DNA of 64,000 nt from M30B19 sp041741535. Its GTDB lineage: Bacteria; Planctomycetota; Planctomycetia; Pirellulales; Pirellulaceae. How positions within the stretch are numbered: position 1 is the stretch's first letter; each line of letters starts with the position of its first letter. This document shows positions 34,542 through 43,450 of the stretch, one piece after another. The DNA lies in the NCBI GenBank assembly GCA_041741535.1, contig JBGSJV010000191.1, positions 62,001 through 126,000 of the forward strand, read 5' to 3'. Below the pieces are notes generated by a model. That model was not told the DNA's origin, ran no database searches, and was given only the letters and a program-made list of their open reading frames with translations. The position numbers were made by a program, and so were the translations under genes.

Positions 34542-35534
34542 ATGTCTCCCAAGCCTGCCGATGGAACGCCGAAGTTGATCAAAGGAGGGCGCCGAGGCAA
34601 TCGGGTCACCAGCGGCCCTGCCTCCGCGACTCCAGCTCCGACCAACACCGAACGCGTTTGGGTCGATGCTTTTTTAGACTATTGTCGCAGTGAATGCCAC
34701 TTGGCAGACAATACGATTTCGGCCTACCAACGTGATTTGCGCCGGTTTTCCACTTGGTTGGGTCGGCGCCGCGAATCGGATTTGACCGTCGCCCATTTGT
34801 CCGACTTCATGGGGTCGCTGTCCGACGCGGGGTTGGCTCCCGCCAGTATCGCTCGGTCGATTGTGGCCTTGCGAATGTATTTCAAGTACTTGCAGTTGGA
34901 GGGTGTACTGCGAGAAAACCGAGCCGAGTTGTTAGGCAGCCAAAAATTATGGCAGCGGATTCCCTCGGTGTTGTCCCCCAAGCTCGTGGATCGATTCTTG
35001 CAAGCTCCGCGAATCAGTTTCTCCCTGTATCTTCGCGACCGAGCCTTGTTGGAAGCCCTCTACGCTAGTGGTTGCCGAGTCTCCGAAGTGGCGCAACTGC
35101 GGATTCCCGACCTGAATTTGGACGAAGGTTATGCCAAAGTGAAAGGCAAGGGCAGCAAACAACGCATGACACCACTCGGGCAGCCCGCCATCGCCGCCAT
35201 TCGGACGTATTTGTCGGAATTGCGGCCCAAGCTCATGGAAGGCAAGACCGATTACGAGCACTGGGTGTTTGTTTCGAGAACAGGGAAGCCACTTCGGCGC
35301 GAGGCGATTTGGGAATTGGTCAAAAAGTACGCGCTGGACGCAGGAATCCCCGATTCAATCAGCCCCCACAGTCTGCGACACAGTTTCGCCACGCATTTGT
35401 TGGCTGGAGGAGCGGACCTGCGGCAGGTGCAGGAAATGCTGGGGCATGCTAGTATTGCCACCACCCAGATCTACACGCACGTGGATCAGTCTCGGTTGAA
35501 GCAAGTGCACAACCGCTTCCACCCGAGATCGTAG
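34542..35534 (+). CDS. XerC/XerD-type tyrosine recombinase
   Basis: 330 residues from ATG 34542. The N-terminal SAM-like core-binding domain (about 40-125) includes CHLADNTISAYQRDLRRF. The catalytic domain has all family residues: Arg in SGCRVSE, Lys in GKGSKQR, the H-x-x-R in HSLRHSFATHL, His in LGHASI and Tyr in QIYTHVD. It most likely resolves chromosome dimers at dif. It is not adjacent to a visible att site, transposase or integron array, so a housekeeping role is preferred over an integrase role. XerC and XerD cannot be told apart here. Confidence 0.92.
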   Translation: MSPKPADGTPKLIKGGRRGNRVTSGPASATPAPTNTERVWVDAFLDYCRSECHLADNTISAYQRDLRRFSTWLGRRRESDLTVAHLSDFMGSLSDAGLAPASIARSIVALRMYFKYLQLEGVLRENRAELLGSQKLWQRIPSVLSPKLVDRFLQAPRISFSLYLRDRALLEALYASGCRVSEVAQLRIPDLNLDEGYAKVKGKGSKQRMTPLGQPAIAAIRTYLSELRPKLMEGKTDYEHWVFVSRTGKPLRREAIWELVKKYALDAGIPDSISPHSLRHSFATHLLAGGADLRQVQEMLGHASIATTQIYTHVDQSRLKQVHNRFHPRS

Positions 35535-35637
35535 GGTCGTTCGTTTGCGTGTGTTTTTTTCCTGGTTCGTCGACCTTCCGGCGAAGTTAGCTACGCTCAC
35601 CTGTGTGTGATGGCGGCGATGTGATAAAGGCGTTTTG

Positions 35638-36177
35638 GTGCTCGAGCGATTAGCGGCTGCCGTCGTGTACTATCCGACACTGTGGTGGAACATCTTTCAG
35701 GGACGACTGACGCACCGTTGGCAATGGTGGACGGTGCTGGAGCCAACCTTGATCTTGGGTGCCGTGCCATTTCGTGGCGATGTCGAGAAGCTGGCCGAGT
35801 TAGGTGTCAAAGCGGTCGTGAACACCTGCGAGGAGTTTCCTGGGCACCTCGACTTGTACGAGAAATATGGGATCGAGCAGTTTTGGATGCCCACGGTTGA
35901 TTTTCGTCCGCCGAAATTGGCGGACGTTCAAGCGGCGGTCGCATTCATGCAACGCCAAATTGCTGCCGGAAAGCCGGTTTATGTCCATTGCAAGGCTGGA
36001 AGGGCTCGCAGTGCAACCGTGGTCGTATGTTATTTGGTCGCCCAACGTGGTTGGACACCGCAGCAAGCCCTGCAGTGGATCTTGGAACGAAGGCCGCAAG
36101 TACTCAAAACGATCGCCAAACGCCAGGTGGTTTGCGACTTCACCGCAGCCCAAGATGGCGCGCGTCTAAAACGTTAA
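35638..36177 (+). CDS. PTPMT1-like dual-specificity phosphatase
   Basis: 179 residues from GTG 35638 (AAAGG seven bases upstream). The P-loop is VHCKAGRARSATVVVCYL. The stretch is close to the mitochondrial phosphatase PTPMT1, which dephosphorylates phosphatidylglycerophosphate in cardiolipin synthesis; VPFRGDVEKLAELGVKAVVN is also like that family. The N-terminus YYPTLWWNIFQG is aromatic and may dock on the membrane. A lipid phosphatase role is therefore inferred. It could instead act on phosphoproteins. It has no signal peptide, unlike the phosphatase at 29.9 kb. Confidence 0.85.
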   Translation: MLERLAAAVVYYPTLWWNIFQGRLTHRWQWWTVLEPTLILGAVPFRGDVEKLAELGVKAVVNTCEEFPGHLDLYEKYGIEQFWMPTVDFRPPKLADVQAAVAFMQRQIAAGKPVYVHCKAGRARSATVVVCYLVAQRGWTPQQALQWILERRPQVLKTIAKRQVVCDFTAAQDGARLKR

Positions 36178-36315
36178 GGACGGTTCATTCGAGGGCATTC
36201 GCCGATTTTGCGGCTTTGGCGGGAAAAAAGCTCTATTCAAATTGGAGCAAACGGATAAAATTTCTGGTTCGGGGCTCGGGATCTTTTTTTGTACGACCTG
36301 GAAAGGCGGACTTTG

Positions 36316-38382
36316 ATGGAACACAACCACGCTGAGAGTTGGAACATCGATCACGCGATCGACACGTATCAAATTGACCGCTGGGGCGACGAGTTCTTTT
36401 CGATCGGCGAAAATGGTCACATCATGGTTCACCCCAGCCCTGGCAAAGATATTGCCTGGGACTTGGTCGAAATCGTCAATCAGGGCTTGGCGCAAGATCT
36501 GACACCACCGGTCTTGATTCGACTGCCTGGCATTATTCGGTCCAGGGTTCAACAGCTTTACGCTGCGTTTGCCGCCGGGCGCGAGAAATACGGTTATCGC
36601 GGCAAATACACGTTGGTGTTTCCGATCAAGGTCAACCAGCATCAAGAGGTTTTGGATGCGGTTTACGCCAGCGGTGCGACGGTCAATTCGGCGGTTGGAA
36701 TGGAGGCCGGTAGCAAGGCGGAAATGATGGCCGCCATTTGCAAAGCGGACAACAATACGCCGGTGTTCTGCAATGGCTTTAAAGACGACACCTACATTGA
36801 ACTGGCTGTTCGGGCGTTTCAATTGGGGCGGAATGTCACGATTATTATTGAAAAGCCGCATGAGATCCAAATGGTGGCCAACTGCGTCAAGCGGTTGGGA
36901 GTCTGCCCCCGGTTGGGCGTGCGGGTCAAATTGGCGGCTCGGGTTAGTGGTCACTGGCAGAGTTCTGCTGGTTCGAACTCGAAGTTTGGTCTTTCGACCA
37001 GCCAATTGTTGGAAGGTATCGATCAATTGCGGGCGCTGGGATTGATCCATCGTCTGGAGTTGATGCACTTCCATCCCGGTAGTCAGATCAACAATGTTCG
37101 CCACATCAAAGCCTCGATTATCGAAGCGACGCGAATCTATGGTGACTTGTACAAGCAAGGGATTCCGCTAAAGACGATTGACGTCGGTGGCGGCTTGGCG
37201 GTCGATTATACCGGGAACCGGAACACCGAACCGTCCAGCATGAACTACACGTTGCAGGAATATGCCAACGACGTGGTGTATTACATGCAACAAGTGTGCA
37301 ATCAAATGGGCGTGCCCCATCCGGACATCGTCTCGGAAAGTGGCCGCGCGGTCGCCGCTCATCACGGTGTGTTGGTAGTACCGGTCCTGGGTGCCGGACA
37401 AGCGACTCGGCAAGAAGGCCTGAATCTCACGGCCGAAGAGGAAAAGATCCCACCGCTGTTTGAGCTACAAGGCAACTTGGTGGAATTGAACGACGACAAC
37501 GTATTGGAAGTTTATCACGACGGTCAACAGGCCGTGGAAATGGCCTTGCAACTGTTTGCCAACGGTCACATGACGCTAGATCAACGCGTTAAAGCCGAGC
37601 GGATGTTCTATGTCCTGTGCCAACGTGTCCGCGAACGACTGGAGCAATTGGAGTTTATTCCCAAAGAGTTGCAGGAACTGAGCCAGTCGTTGGCCGAGAC
37701 CTATTATGCGAACTTTTCGTTGTTTCAATCCTTGCCTGACAATTGGGCGATCGATCAATTGTTTCCGTTGATGCCGATCCATCGTTTGTTGGAAAAGCCG
37801 ACCGCTCAAGGTACGCTGGGCGATATCACATGCGATTCGGACGGTTGTATCGTTAACTTTGTGGGGCCGAACGGCAAGCGAAAAACTCTGCCGTTGCACC
37901 CAATGCAAAAAGATGAACCCTACTGGCTGGGGATCTTCTTGGTCGGTGCGTACCAAGAAGTCTTGGGCGACTACCATAACCTGCTAGGACGGTTGCACGT
38001 CTTGACGGTCGACGCTGACGCGAACGATCGGATGATGGTCTTCACGCGGCGTGGGACGGTCGTTTCCGAGGCCTTGGAGTTGGTCAACCACACTCCGGAA
38101 GACGTGATGCGTGGCGTGCGGTCGATGATCCATTCGGCGGTCAACGAGAAACGCGTTTCGACGGTGGAAGCCCAATCGTCTTCGCGATTCTTCCAACGTT
38201 TGGCGACAGAATACACGTACTTAACCGACGATCTGGATTCGCCTTCCGAGGTAGCGCTGACCCGTGCGGTCGAGGAGCGAGTCAGTGGCACGTTTGTCAA
38301 TCCGGTGGTTCCCAGTTTGGACTTTGTCCACGAGCCGGAACCTAGCGGGGACGTGGAAGAATACGTAGCCGTCGATGGCTAA
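36316..38382 (+). CDS. speA: Biosynthetic arginine decarboxylase
   Basis: PLP enzyme that makes agmatine from arginine for polyamine synthesis. The 688-residue length fits SpeA. The PLP lysine is in LVFPIKVNQH. Other marks are GLEAGSKAE-like VGMEAGSKAEMMA, HFHPGSQINN, TIDVGGGLAVDY and the C-terminal active-site segment ITCDSDGCI (DSDG, specific to arginine decarboxylase). The start at ATG 36316 is favoured over TTG 36289 because AAGG is well placed. The next steps (agmatinase or agmatine deiminase) are not in the window. A strong terminator follows. Confidence 0.96.
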   Translation: MEHNHAESWNIDHAIDTYQIDRWGDEFFSIGENGHIMVHPSPGKDIAWDLVEIVNQGLAQDLTPPVLIRLPGIIRSRVQQLYAAFAAGREKYGYRGKYTLVFPIKVNQHQEVLDAVYASGATVNSAVGMEAGSKAEMMAAICKADNNTPVFCNGFKDDTYIELAVRAFQLGRNVTIIIEKPHEIQMVANCVKRLGVCPRLGVRVKLAARVSGHWQSSAGSNSKFGLSTSQLLEGIDQLRALGLIHRLELMHFHPGSQINNVRHIKASIIEATRIYGDLYKQGIPLKTIDVGGGLAVDYTGNRNTEPSSMNYTLQEYANDVVYYMQQVCNQMGVPHPDIVSESGRAVAAHHGVLVVPVLGAGQATRQEGLNLTAEEEKIPPLFELQGNLVELNDDNVLEVYHDGQQAVEMALQLFANGHMTLDQRVKAERMFYVLCQRVRERLEQLEFIPKELQELSQSLAETYYANFSLFQSLPDNWAIDQLFPLMPIHRLLEKPTAQGTLGDITCDSDGCIVNFVGPNGKRKTLPLHPMQKDEPYWLGIFLVGAYQEVLGDYHNLLGRLHVLTVDADANDRMMVFTRRGTVVSEALELVNHTPEDVMRGVRSMIHSAVNEKRVSTVEAQSSSRFFQRLATEYTYLTDDLDSPSEVALTRAVEERVSGTFVNPVVPSLDFVHEPEPSGDVEEYVAVDG

Positions 38383-38489
38383 CTGCGCACGTTCGGTGTG
38401 CCGCCCGCAAGTTCGGGCAACGTCGTACCTTGGTCACAGTGCGGCGCATCGACGGTGGGATTCGTTGGAAGTCGCCGACATCGGTCACA

Positions 38490-38529
38490 AAAAAAGTCTG
38501 CCATCCTTTTTGGATTGGCAGACTTTTTT
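38490..38529. terminator. Bidirectional terminator between speA and the HU gene
   Basis: AAAAAAGTCTGCCA (38490-38503) pairs with TGGCAGACTTTTTT (38516-38529) around a TCC-TTTTT-GGA inner hairpin. Runs of A and T on either side make it functional for both convergent genes. Confidence 0.9.
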
Positions 38530-38564
38530 GTTTTGGGAACGGCAATGAAGCGGGAGCCTAAAGC

Positions 38565-38897
38565 TTAGACCATGTCCTTCAGGGCCTTCAGCGGTCGAAC
38601 TTTGATCACGCGCTTGGCTGGTTTAGCCGCTACGTCCATGAATTCGCCGGGCTTGAATGGGTTCGGAACATTTTTCTTAGCAGGTTGAGCGGGCTTGTTG
38701 ACAACAACGATTTTGCAAAGACCAGGAATCGCGTACGCGCCAGCACCTTTCTTCGAGCAGGCCTTAGCGATTTGAGCGTTCATGGCGTCGAGAACGGCGC
38801 TGACGTCTTTCTTCGCGAGACCGGTCGTTTCAGCAATACCAGCCAAAATTTCGGACTTGGTCATTGCCTTCGGTGCTTCGACTTTGGATTTTGCCAT
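38565..38897 (-). CDS. HU-family DNA-binding protein
   Basis: 110 residues. The N-terminal helices MTKSEILAGIAETTGLAKKDVSAVLD are typical of HU/IHF. The DNA-binding arm AKKNVPNPFKPGEF replaces the classical GRNPxTG signature, and the C-terminus ends KVRPLKALKDMV. An 11-residue Lys-rich N-terminal extension precedes the usual start. It probably compacts or bends DNA as an abundant nucleoid protein. A strong AAGGAGGG Shine-Dalgarno fits high expression. Confidence 0.92.
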   Translation of the reverse strand: MAKSKVEAPKAMTKSEILAGIAETTGLAKKDVSAVLDAMNAQIAKACSKKGAGAYAIPGLCKIVVVNKPAQPAKKNVPNPFKPGEFMDVAAKPAKRVIKVRPLKALKDMV

Positions 38898-39249
38898 AGG
38901 GTGAAACCCTCCTTGAGCTGTGGGGACATCGGTAATGTTTTCGGTTTACGCAAACCGTAGCGAAACATTGAACGCGTGGAATTAGACTGTTTTAATAGGC
39001 TTTTGCAAGCGTAAGTGGCCGCAAAATGCCTATTTGAGCCAAGTTTTTCGGCAAAAACCTGGGAAAATCCGCAGGTTTTTCGAGTTCGACGACGAAAAAC
39101 GTCCGTTTTCTCGAGTTTTTTGCGGTTTCTGCAACTGCCGACCGTACCCTCGCTGGATTTCAGTGGAGCGTTAAACTGTCCGTACTTCAGCCACCGACGG
39201 CTGATGGTTGTCGCGCTTACGATTCGGTCCAACCGGAAACCCAGCTTTC
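38898..39249. other. Divergent region between the HU and MFS genes
   Basis: About 350 bases. It contains the hairpin AAAAACCT (39053-39060) / AGGTTTTT (39073-39080). The HU promoter should lie in 38900-39000, an AT-richer stretch, but no clear boxes could be assigned. Confidence 0.4.
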
Positions 39250-40527
39250 ATGGATGTCGATACCACCGCTCGAACGAACTCAACGGACAATCCGTTTCAA
39301 CCGCCTCGCATTCTCCCTGAACCAGAGACGAGCGCGAAATCCGGCTCGCTGTTGGTAATCTTCTTGGTGGTGATGATTGATCTGTTGGGGTTCGGCATGG
39401 TTCTACCCTTGCTGCCGATTTATGCCAAACAGTTCACGTTGGACGAGTCCGGTTGGCAGTTGGGACTGCTGATGGCCAGTTTCTCGGCAATGCAGTTTTT
39501 GTTTGCGCCGATTTGGGGAATGTTGTCGGATCGGGTTGGGCGACGTCCGGTATTGATGTTCGGTTTGTTCGGATCGGTTGTCTTCTATACCTTGTTTGGT
39601 TTCGCGACGATCTGGCAAAGTTTGCCGTGGATTTTTGCCGCGCGTATTGGTGCGGGAATTTGCGGAGCAACCATTAGTACCGCTCAGGCGTATATCGCGG
39701 ACACGACTAGCGACGCGGGGCGATCGCGCGGCATGGCTTTGGTTGGCATGGCGTTTGGAGTCGGTTTTACTTTTGGTCCGCTGTTGGGTTATTTTGCGGT
39801 TCCCGACGGCAAGTCCGCGCCGGGTCCGTGGTTGGGTTACTTGGCGGCGATCTTATCGGGCGTGGCGTTGATCATGGCGGCGTTTTTATTGCCCGAGTCA
39901 TTGAACAAGAATAGTCGCTCGGCGGCCGCTCGGTTCAAGTTGTCCAATTTTGGCATTGCTTGGCAGTTAGCCGGCGTGCCCGCGATCTTGGGCTTGATCT
40001 TTATGGTCGTGTTTTCATTTGCTGGATTTGAAACCACGCTGACATTGTTGCTCAAAGGGGAGCTATTCGATTTTGAGTGGGACCAATTGTGTTTGACGAT
40101 GGCCTTGATCGGGTTTTCGTCGGCGATCTTGCAAGGTGCGGTTGTGCGACCGCTGTACAAACGCGTGAGCGACAAGCAGATGGCCTTGATGGGCTCGGTG
40201 TTGGAAGTGATTGGGTTTCTGATGATGGCTGGGGCCGTGTATGGCCAAACACTGGTGGGTTTCTTTGTGGCGTTGCTGATCGTGGTGGCCGGCTTTGCCT
40301 TCATTCAGCCGTCGGTCCATTCGCTTTTGTCCCGCATGGCGCCAGAAGATCGGCAAGGTGCGGTGTTGGGCACCGGACAAAGCGTCAATGCGTTGGCGCG
40401 AATTTTAGGTTCGGCCTTGGCGATCCCCTTGTTGAAATGGAATCTGTTCGCGCCGTATGTATTAGCCGCGGGCCTATTGGCTATCGCGGGTCTTTTTCTG
40501 CAACGGTCACTACGGGCTCGAAGTTGA
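39250..40527 (+). CDS. MFS transporter, TetA-like drug:H+ antiporter family
   Basis: 425 residues with about 12 transmembrane helices. Helix 1 has DLLGFGMVLPLLPIYA. The loop 2-3 motif is GMLSDRVGRRPVLMFG (motif A of the DHA1 family). The motif C-like GVGFTFGPLLGYF is in helix 5. It resembles tetracycline-resistance-type exporters, but many planctomycetes carry such genes without known resistance, so the substrate is open. No TetR-type regulator gene is next to it. ATG 39250 is one of two in-frame starts; 39208 is earlier. Confidence 0.88.
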   Translation: MDVDTTARTNSTDNPFQPPRILPEPETSAKSGSLLVIFLVVMIDLLGFGMVLPLLPIYAKQFTLDESGWQLGLLMASFSAMQFLFAPIWGMLSDRVGRRPVLMFGLFGSVVFYTLFGFATIWQSLPWIFAARIGAGICGATISTAQAYIADTTSDAGRSRGMALVGMAFGVGFTFGPLLGYFAVPDGKSAPGPWLGYLAAILSGVALIMAAFLLPESLNKNSRSAAARFKLSNFGIAWQLAGVPAILGLIFMVVFSFAGFETTLTLLLKGELFDFEWDQLCLTMALIGFSSAILQGAVVRPLYKRVSDKQMALMGSVLEVIGFLMMAGAVYGQTLVGFFVALLIVVAGFAFIQPSVHSLLSRMAPEDRQGAVLGTGQSVNALARILGSALAIPLLKWNLFAPYVLAAGLLAIAGLFLQRSLRARS

Positions 40528-40567
40528 TGGCCGTTGCATTTCACGTCGGCTTATCGATTTCGAAGGT

Positions 40568-41449
40568 TCATTCTTTGACGTAAACCCGAGCGGTGTCGCG
40601 AAAGGGGTGGACTTCATACCCGCCAACGTTTTCACATTCGGCAATCTCGAACGTGACCTCGTATTGTTTGAAGGCCCCAAATGGCTCTTGAGATCGCTTA
40701 AGTAACTTGGCATTGCTGATCGTGCAAGATTCCATCGGAATGTCCTCCGAATGACTTGGCTCGGCGGTCTCGGGAAACAAGCCGTCGGAATGTTGATTGT
40801 TGATCCAAGCGTTGATGCCATCGGCAGTCGAGTCGTCAGGGAAGACGTGAACGGTCGCCTTGATTGGGAACTCGCCGTTATTGCCAATCTTTATTCGCAC
40901 GACAACTTTCTGCTCCGGCAAGCGATAAAATATCTGAGTGTCCGCAAAACCGACCATGCTTTCCGCGACTTCGGATTTGTTGGTTTCTTCGTTGATCACC
41001 AAAGTTGAGTTGTCGGCGGCATGTTTTGGACTCGGTCGAGCGATCATCAAAAACTTCATCTGCCCCAATTCGGCTCGAATCACGCGAATCTTCTGGCCAT
41101 CGGCAAAAGTCGCTTCAGCCAAGAAAAGTTTCGCCGTTTCGTTGGTCGGCGAAGTCAATACGCCTGGAGTCGTTTCTGCAAAACGCAAATCCGAAAACAT
41201 CTCACGCAGTTGATAGCCCTGATCCGTTCGAACGATGGTGAATTTACTTTCGGGCGGCTGATTCCCTTCGGAAGGGACCACCTGATAGGTTCCGCTCCAA
41301 GTGTCCTCCGAGTGTGTGTCCTCAGAGTGTTGAGGTCGAGCCGTTGTGTGCTTGGATTCCTCGTGGGCTGCCCTGGTCGCCGCCGTTGCCGTTACGCAAT
41401 ACGTTGCCATAACAACCAGCAAACCCAAACAGATACTGTCACGAACCAT
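40568..41449 (-). CDS. Secreted protein of unknown function
   Basis: 293 residues with a signal peptide (MVRDSICLGLLVVMATYCV...ATAA). The ATG is set by GGGAG. After the signal there is a short tandem HSEDTHSEDT repeat, then a domain beginning SGTYQVVPSEG that reads as a lipocalin-like or beta-barrel fold (TIVRTDQGYQLREM). A second beta-rich part carries CTISNAKLLKRS and FEIAECENVGGYEVHPF. I do not recognise the family. It is convergent with the MFS gene. Confidence 0.75.
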   Translation of the reverse strand: MVRDSICLGLLVVMATYCVTATAATRAAHEESKHTTARPQHSEDTHSEDTWSGTYQVVPSEGNQPPESKFTIVRTDQGYQLREMFSDLRFAETTPGVLTSPTNETAKLFLAEATFADGQKIRVIRAELGQMKFLMIARPSPKHAADNSTLVINEETNKSEVAESMVGFADTQIFYRLPEQKVVVRIKIGNNGEFPIKATVHVFPDDSTADGINAWINNQHSDGLFPETAEPSHSEDIPMESCTISNAKLLKRSQEPFGAFKQYEVTFEIAECENVGGYEVHPFRDTARVYVKE

Positions 41450-41797
41450 GGAAATCTCCCAAAGCTGAACCAAACACAACGGTGGTGGACCGACATCCCT
41501 CACGGATTCGCTCGGTCGAGCACCGACGCGACTGAGGGAAATTGGACGTTCACGCCGTTCGACAAGTTCCTCAGAATCTTCTCGGTCGTCCTCGGAATGA
41601 TTTCAGGTATCCGTTCACGGTTGTTGGTCGAGGCTAGGTGCTGGTGCGTTGCGCAAGTCAGATGTTTATCGTTTTGAGGCGCTCGAGTGCTCACGGTTCC
41701 ACATCCGATGAAGTCCGTTTTTTCAGCGACTTGCTCCACGGCACCCTACATTTCGTGAACGGTTATGATTTCAGAAAATCCAACCCACTGGTATAGG
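41450..41797. other. Intergenic region between the secreted protein and aroDE
   Basis: About 350 bases upstream of the secreted-protein gene and downstream of aroDE. Long open frames on both strands look non-coding. No repeat or terminator was recognised. Confidence 0.4.
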
Positions 41798-43288
41798 TCA
41801 GTTGTACTTCGCCGGGTTGATGGCGCGGCGGAGGGCTTCGGCCATGACTTCTTTGTCGGCTTCGCGACCCGTGAAGTACTTGTATTGCATCGCGGCCTGC
41901 TCCACAAACATGTCGCTACCAAACACGACGCGACAGCCAGCTTCCCGAGCTTGTTTGATCAGTAACGTATTCTGAGGGTTATAGATGGTGTCGAACACAA
42001 CCATGCCTTCCCGCAATGCATCTGCAGGGAAAGGTGTCTCGTTCATGTTCGGGAACATGCCAACGGGTGTGCCGTTGATGAGGATATCGCCGCTAAAATT
42101 CTGCCGCGTCTCCCATTCCAGTGACTCGATCTTGAGATCCGCCGCGATGACATCGGCTTGTTGCTTGTTTCGCGCCGAGATAAAGACCCGGGCTCCCTCT
42201 TGCTGCAAGCCCCACGCAATCGCTTTGCTAACGCCACCGCCACCCAAGACCAACGCCTTGAGTCCGGTTAGCGACCTTTTCTGCTCCAGGTCCAGTTCCA
42301 AGCCCAGCTTGAGGACACGCATGGCAGCCGAAATGTCGGTGTTCTTACCTGCTCGTAAATTCTTCCGCAGTAACACGGTATTGCACGCCTTCACCGCCGA
42401 GACATCGTTGTCGATATCGTTAACACAGCGCAGGATTCGCTCCTTATGCGGGATCGTGACACTGAGTCCCGTGATATCGAACTTGGCCGCTTGGTCCATA
42501 AACGCATCCAAACCCTCGGCCGGGACGCGGAAGGGTAAATAGACCATGTCCAAGCCGTCTTTGCGCAAACAGGCATTGTGAATCACCGGGCTCATGCTGT
42601 GCGCGACGGGATCAGCGATCACACCCAGGATTTTGGTCGAAGGCTTGATGTCGTCGTAGTGATAAGTCGTGCGCATCGTATCGAAGGAGATTTGCCCCGG
42701 GGCCAATTGCTTCTCCGACGAAATCGAGGCAAACGTAAACGGAGCTCCGAATTTGCCACACAGAATTCGACTTGGCGTGCCCATATCGCCCATACAAAAC
42801 GCGATGGTTGGGATATCGGCGTTTTTGGTAATGCCCAACGTGACCCAGTTGTCTTCGGGCGAATTGGCCATGGTCGCGATCTTGATGATGTCCGGATCAA
42901 GAGCCCGCATCTTCTCCCAAATCGCCGGTAAATTGGCGGGCGTCTCTTGGAAGTTGTGGTACGAGACAACTCGTTTGGTTTTGCCGTATCGCCGCACGTT
43001 GAGGGCCACGTCCCATTCCAAGTCAACGTACTCGGCACCCTGGGCGATGGCGGTCCGGAGGAGCGTCAATCGCTGCTCTTCGCTATAACGCCAACGACCC
43101 CCGTCCTGCGGTCGGCGACAGGTGACCAGCACCGGCGTTGGCCGCTCACGCAATAAACGCGAGATATCAACATCGCGGGTGATGAAATCGACTCGCAACT
43201 CGGTCAGAGGGATTTGCTGGTCCGCTAACAACTGCTGTTCGGCCTGAACCATCCGATGACGACCACGAGCGACAGTAACACAAATCAT
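41798..43288 (-). CDS. Bifunctional 3-dehydroquinate dehydratase (type I)/shikimate dehydrogenase
   Basis: Fused AroD-AroE enzyme of 496 residues catalysing two consecutive shikimate-pathway steps. Residues 1-215 are the type I dehydratase: TELRVDFI, VVSYHNF and DIIKIAT with the Schiff-base Lys, which is in the IKIA segment. Residues 220-496 are the shikimate dehydrogenase: VIADPVAHSMSPVIHN (shikimate binding), VTIPHKERI with the catalytic Lys, NTVLL, NADP motif VLGGGGVSKAIAWGL and NGTPVGM. The same fusion order is known from plants and some bacteria. It lies 162 bases downstream of mutL. Confidence 0.95.
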   Translation of the reverse strand: MICVTVARGRHRMVQAEQQLLADQQIPLTELRVDFITRDVDISRLLRERPTPVLVTCRRPQDGGRWRYSEEQRLTLLRTAIAQGAEYVDLEWDVALNVRRYGKTKRVVSYHNFQETPANLPAIWEKMRALDPDIIKIATMANSPEDNWVTLGITKNADIPTIAFCMGDMGTPSRILCGKFGAPFTFASISSEKQLAPGQISFDTMRTTYHYDDIKPSTKILGVIADPVAHSMSPVIHNACLRKDGLDMVYLPFRVPAEGLDAFMDQAAKFDITGLSVTIPHKERILRCVNDIDNDVSAVKACNTVLLRKNLRAGKNTDISAAMRVLKLGLELDLEQKRSLTGLKALVLGGGGVSKAIAWGLQQEGARVFISARNKQQADVIAADLKIESLEWETRQNFSGDILINGTPVGMFPNMNETPFPADALREGMVVFDTIYNPQNTLLIKQAREAGCRVVFGSDMFVEQAAMQYKYFTGREADKEVMAEALRRAINPAKYN

Positions 43289-43450
43289 GCGAGGCTATTT
43301 CGGTTGAGGTTGATTCCGCCATGGCGACGCTCCGCCGCCCAGGGCGATGGGCAAGGATTCGAGGGTCCGCCGCCTCGGGTGCCGCCGATGCTGGGAGCCA
43401 CGCAGAAGCCGGCGACCCATCTTGTATTCTGCTTGACCTTAGGTCGGGCT

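Noticed and set aside
34542..35534. Integrase of a genomic island or integron
   Set aside because: The sequence is XerC/D-like with housekeeping features. No tRNA target, attachment-site duplication, attC array or cargo genes surround it.
39250..40527. Acquired tetracycline resistance gene
   Set aside because: The protein is only generally TetA-like, base composition matches the surroundings, and there is no TetR gene or mobile element.
41021..41677. 218-codon plus-strand frame across the secreted-protein gene
   Set aside because: It is antisense to a gene with a clear signal peptide and Shine-Dalgarno, and its translation has no domain features.
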